From Thermoplasmata archaeon (GTDB lineage: Archaea; Thermoplasmatota; Thermoplasmata; Thermoplasmatales; Thermoplasmataceae): a stretch of DNA of 6,447 nt. Positions within the stretch are counted from its first letter, which is position 1. Every line of letters starts with the position of its first letter. Position numbers and translations under genes: made by a program. The DNA is taken from NCBI GenBank assembly GCA_021833045.1, contig JAKBGP010000125.1, positions 1 through 6,447 on the forward strand, read 5' to 3'. This document shows, piece by piece, positions 4,735 through 6,447 of this stretch. The notes beneath the pieces were generated by a model. The model saw only the letters and a list, made by a program, of their open reading frames with translations, made no database searches and had not been told where the DNA came from.

Positions 4735-6447
4735 TCAGTTGTTTCTTTTTCTAATGAAAACGACTGCCCCTACTATGACGGCTGCGGCAATTACTACTCC
4801 GATTACTGGAATTAAGAGTGAGCTGACTGTTGCGGTTGTAGATGGGAATTCAGTGTTAGATACTTCTATAGTATGTTTTGAAAAGTGAGGAATGTGCATT
4901 ATTACAAGATCACCGTTACTCTCAGCGTAAACAGAATAGGCTGCCGAAACTGAGCTTGTGTCATTCAAAAGCCCGTTCATGCTCATAGAGCTTATGACTG
5001 TTCCATCAAACTTGATGTAGACATTATGTGAATTCTGCAGAAAAGTATTGGAAAGGAATATTACCACATTAGTTCCTTGCTTATGTCCGGGAAGTGCACT
5101 CACTGATATGATCGCATGACCTGAGCTTATAGATGTTATATTTGTGATCACTGTGGAGTTAAATGACATTGTGAAGTTCTGTGAATTTGTGTTTCCATTA
5201 ATTGAAAGTTCAGCTGCGATTTTACCTGAACTTAGAGCGTTATCCAGTCTTTTCTCATACTTTCCAAGATTATGCAATCCAGGTGGAACTACAACATTTA
5301 TCATTGCGTATTTACCTGTTTTTACTGTAATGGTTGAGTTATTCTTCACTGTAATATTTCCTCCATTTACTACCATCATCTCTGTAACATTCGGTGTGTT
5401 TATTTTTAAAACTTCTGTTCCAAAGCTTACCCTGTTGTTCAGACCAAACATTTCCTTTTCCTGGAAAGATGATCCTGATAGTACCATTGATTCATTAACT
5501 CGGGTATCAAAACCGTTCATTCTGAGCATAGACACATTGCTATGATCAGGCAGTGAAAAGATTATTGTACCATTATTTACAATGTATGAGGACTGTGCAA
5601 CCGGATTGTCATGTACTGTCATTATGTAAGTATCATTTGCGTAGAAGAAAATTGAACCGTATGTATCCACACTTCCAATTTTGAATGATGGTATGTTGAA
5701 TCCCTTACCAATTGTTCCATTTCCTGATATTTTCACCGAGGAAAATAAGGTTGAGTTTATGCTGTGACTGGTTAAATTCATGTTGCTTACAGTATTGGTT
5801 GAATTATTAAATTGAAAACTCACATACTTTCCCACAACCTTTCCGGTAGTGGCATTGTAGGCGAATTTATTACTGAGTAGCTGGTTTTTATGGTTTTGAA
5901 GCAAATTCTGTATATTCTGTGATGTAACAAACACAGCGAATAAAGGTGTTATCTTTTCCATAAATGTGCTGTTAACCTGTTCTATGCTCATTACTGTGTT
6001 TGAGTTGCTCCCTGTCAGTGAAACTTTTCCATCTGTTACTATGACCCCTGAGAAATTTCCGTTCATAATTTCATAGGATCTGAACTGCATCCCAGAGTAT
6101 GTTTTCATTCCCATTCCGCCGAACTGGAACTGGCTAGATGAACTCAACCTGAAATTGCTTTGTAAAACTCTTGCACTTTCATTGAGGTGTATATCCATAT
6201 TGCTGTGTCCAGTTGAACCTGTCATTATTCCAATGGATTGAGGTACATTGTTTCCAAATATGACCACTCTCCCACTATCCAGGGATATCTCATTTTTCAG
6301 GAACATGTTTGTGTTGATTTGTGTTCCATTGACATATATGCCACTGGCCAAAGTCACATGGCCACCTGTCATATATTCATATGATACATCCTTTATAAAG
6401 CCACTTGTGCTATTATAGGATACAGAGTATCCATCCATAGTTTTCGT
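4735..6447 (-). CDS. Large N-glycosylated cell-surface protein with C-terminal membrane anchor (5' end outside window)
   Basis: The frame is open to the right edge, with three more sense codons before the first in-frame ATG (6438). That ATG is followed by no signal peptide, so the gene very probably starts outside the window. The visible 567 residues are rich in Ser, Thr, Asn, Gly and Val and contain no cysteine and no tryptophan. By eye they hold about 23 N-x-S/T sequons spread along the length, consistent with heavy N-glycosylation. Alternating polar and hydrophobic stretches suggest beta-sandwich or beta-solenoid folds. Near the C-terminus, I-P-H-F-S-K-H-T-I-E-V resembles the H-F-S motif seen in surface proteins. 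A short Ser/Thr stalk follows, then one hydrophobic helix (about 539-562) and a basic tail R-K-R-N-N, giving an outside-N, inside-C anchor. I do not recognise a named family or catalytic motif. It could be an S-layer-like or adhesin-like protein. Confidence 0.82.
   Translation of the reverse strand, partial: TKTMDGYSVSYNSTSGFIKDVSYEYMTGGHVTLASGIYVNGTQINTNMFLKNEISLDSGRVVIFGNNVPQSIGIMTGSTGHSNMDIHLNESARVLQSNFRLSSSSQFQFGGMGMKTYSGMQFRSYEIMNGNFSGVIVTDGKVSLTGSNSNTVMSIEQVNSTFMEKITPLFAVFVTSQNIQNLLQNHKNQLLSNKFAYNATTGKVVGKYVSFQFNNSTNTVSNMNLTSHSINSTLFSSVKISGNGTIGKGFNIPSFKIGSVDTYGSIFFYANDTYIMTVHDNPVAQSSYIVNNGTIIFSLPDHSNVSMLRMNGFDTRVNESMVLSGSSFQEKEMFGLNNRVSFGTEVLKINTPNVTEMMVVNGGNITVKNNSTITVKTGKYAMINVVVPPGLHNLGKYEKRLDNALSSGKIAAELSINGNTNSQNFTMSFNSTVITNITSISSGHAIISVSALPGHKQGTNVVIFLSNTFLQNSHNVYIKFDGTVISSMSMNGLLNDTSSVSAAYSVYAESNGDLVIMHIPHFSKHTIEVSNTEFPSTTATVSSLLIPVIGVVIAAAVIVGAVVFIRKRNN
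4739..4750 (+). terminator. Possible T-rich terminator for gins
   Basis: TTGTTTCTTTTT follows the gins stop codon by about 17 bases and would be read as an oligo-T termination signal on the plus strand. It lies in the final codons of the convergent surface protein gene, so it may simply be the complement of its Lys/Arg codons. Confidence 0.3.

Noticed and set aside
5144..5545. Plus-strand open frame of 133 codons inside the surface protein gene
   Set aside because: It is antisense to a long coding frame with consistent composition, and its hydrophobic translation reflects the complement of Ser/Thr/Asn-rich codons.

Overview
The window comes from an archaeon, most likely a member of the Thermoplasmatales (Thermoplasma, Ferroplasma or Cuniculiplasma-like). 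The 20S proteasome alpha subunit is very close to the Thermoplasma acidophilum protein as I remember it. An Nre family repair protein and a GINS15/51 subunit are also present. Promoters are archaeal TATA boxes, at least one gene looks leaderless, and the surface protein carries dense N-glycosylation sequons and a C-terminal membrane anchor. The DNA is AT-rich. The genus is an inference and was not checked by any search.

Layout, left to right. Bases 1-311 hold no convincing gene; they include a probable oligo-T terminator for the tRNA and a short open stretch that may be a remnant. Three genes then lie on the minus strand. In transcription order they are psmA (1541 to 837), a small CoA-binding Rossmann protein (799 to 380) and tRNA-Ser(CGA) (394 to 312). 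The 5' end of the tRNA gene overlaps the last four codons and the stop of the CoA-binding gene. psmA and the CoA-binding gene each have their own TATA box, built on the same 12-base sequence. An intergenic region of about 355 bases (1542-1896) separates psmA from a divergent plus-strand set.

The plus-strand set consists of an Nre DNA-repair protein (1897-3171), a TatD-like metal hydrolase of the archaeal COG1099 type (3171-4016) that overlaps it by one base (TAATG), and a GINS subunit (4056-4721) with its own upstream TATA box. The Nre protein ends in a PCNA-binding (PIP-like) motif and GINS belongs to the CMG replicative helicase. The block therefore reads as a replication-repair neighbourhood in which the TatD-like protein could be the nuclease or phosphoesterase partner.

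Convergent to GINS, separated by 13 bases, is the 3' part of a large cell-surface glycoprotein gene on the minus strand (4735 to the right edge). Its reading frame is open at base 6447, so its true start and signal peptide lie outside the window. I saw no CRISPR array, insertion sequence or rRNA. Nothing here is clearly a new defence or mobile system. The most notable points are the CDS/tRNA overlap, the Nre-TatD-GINS linkage and the repeated promoter element.
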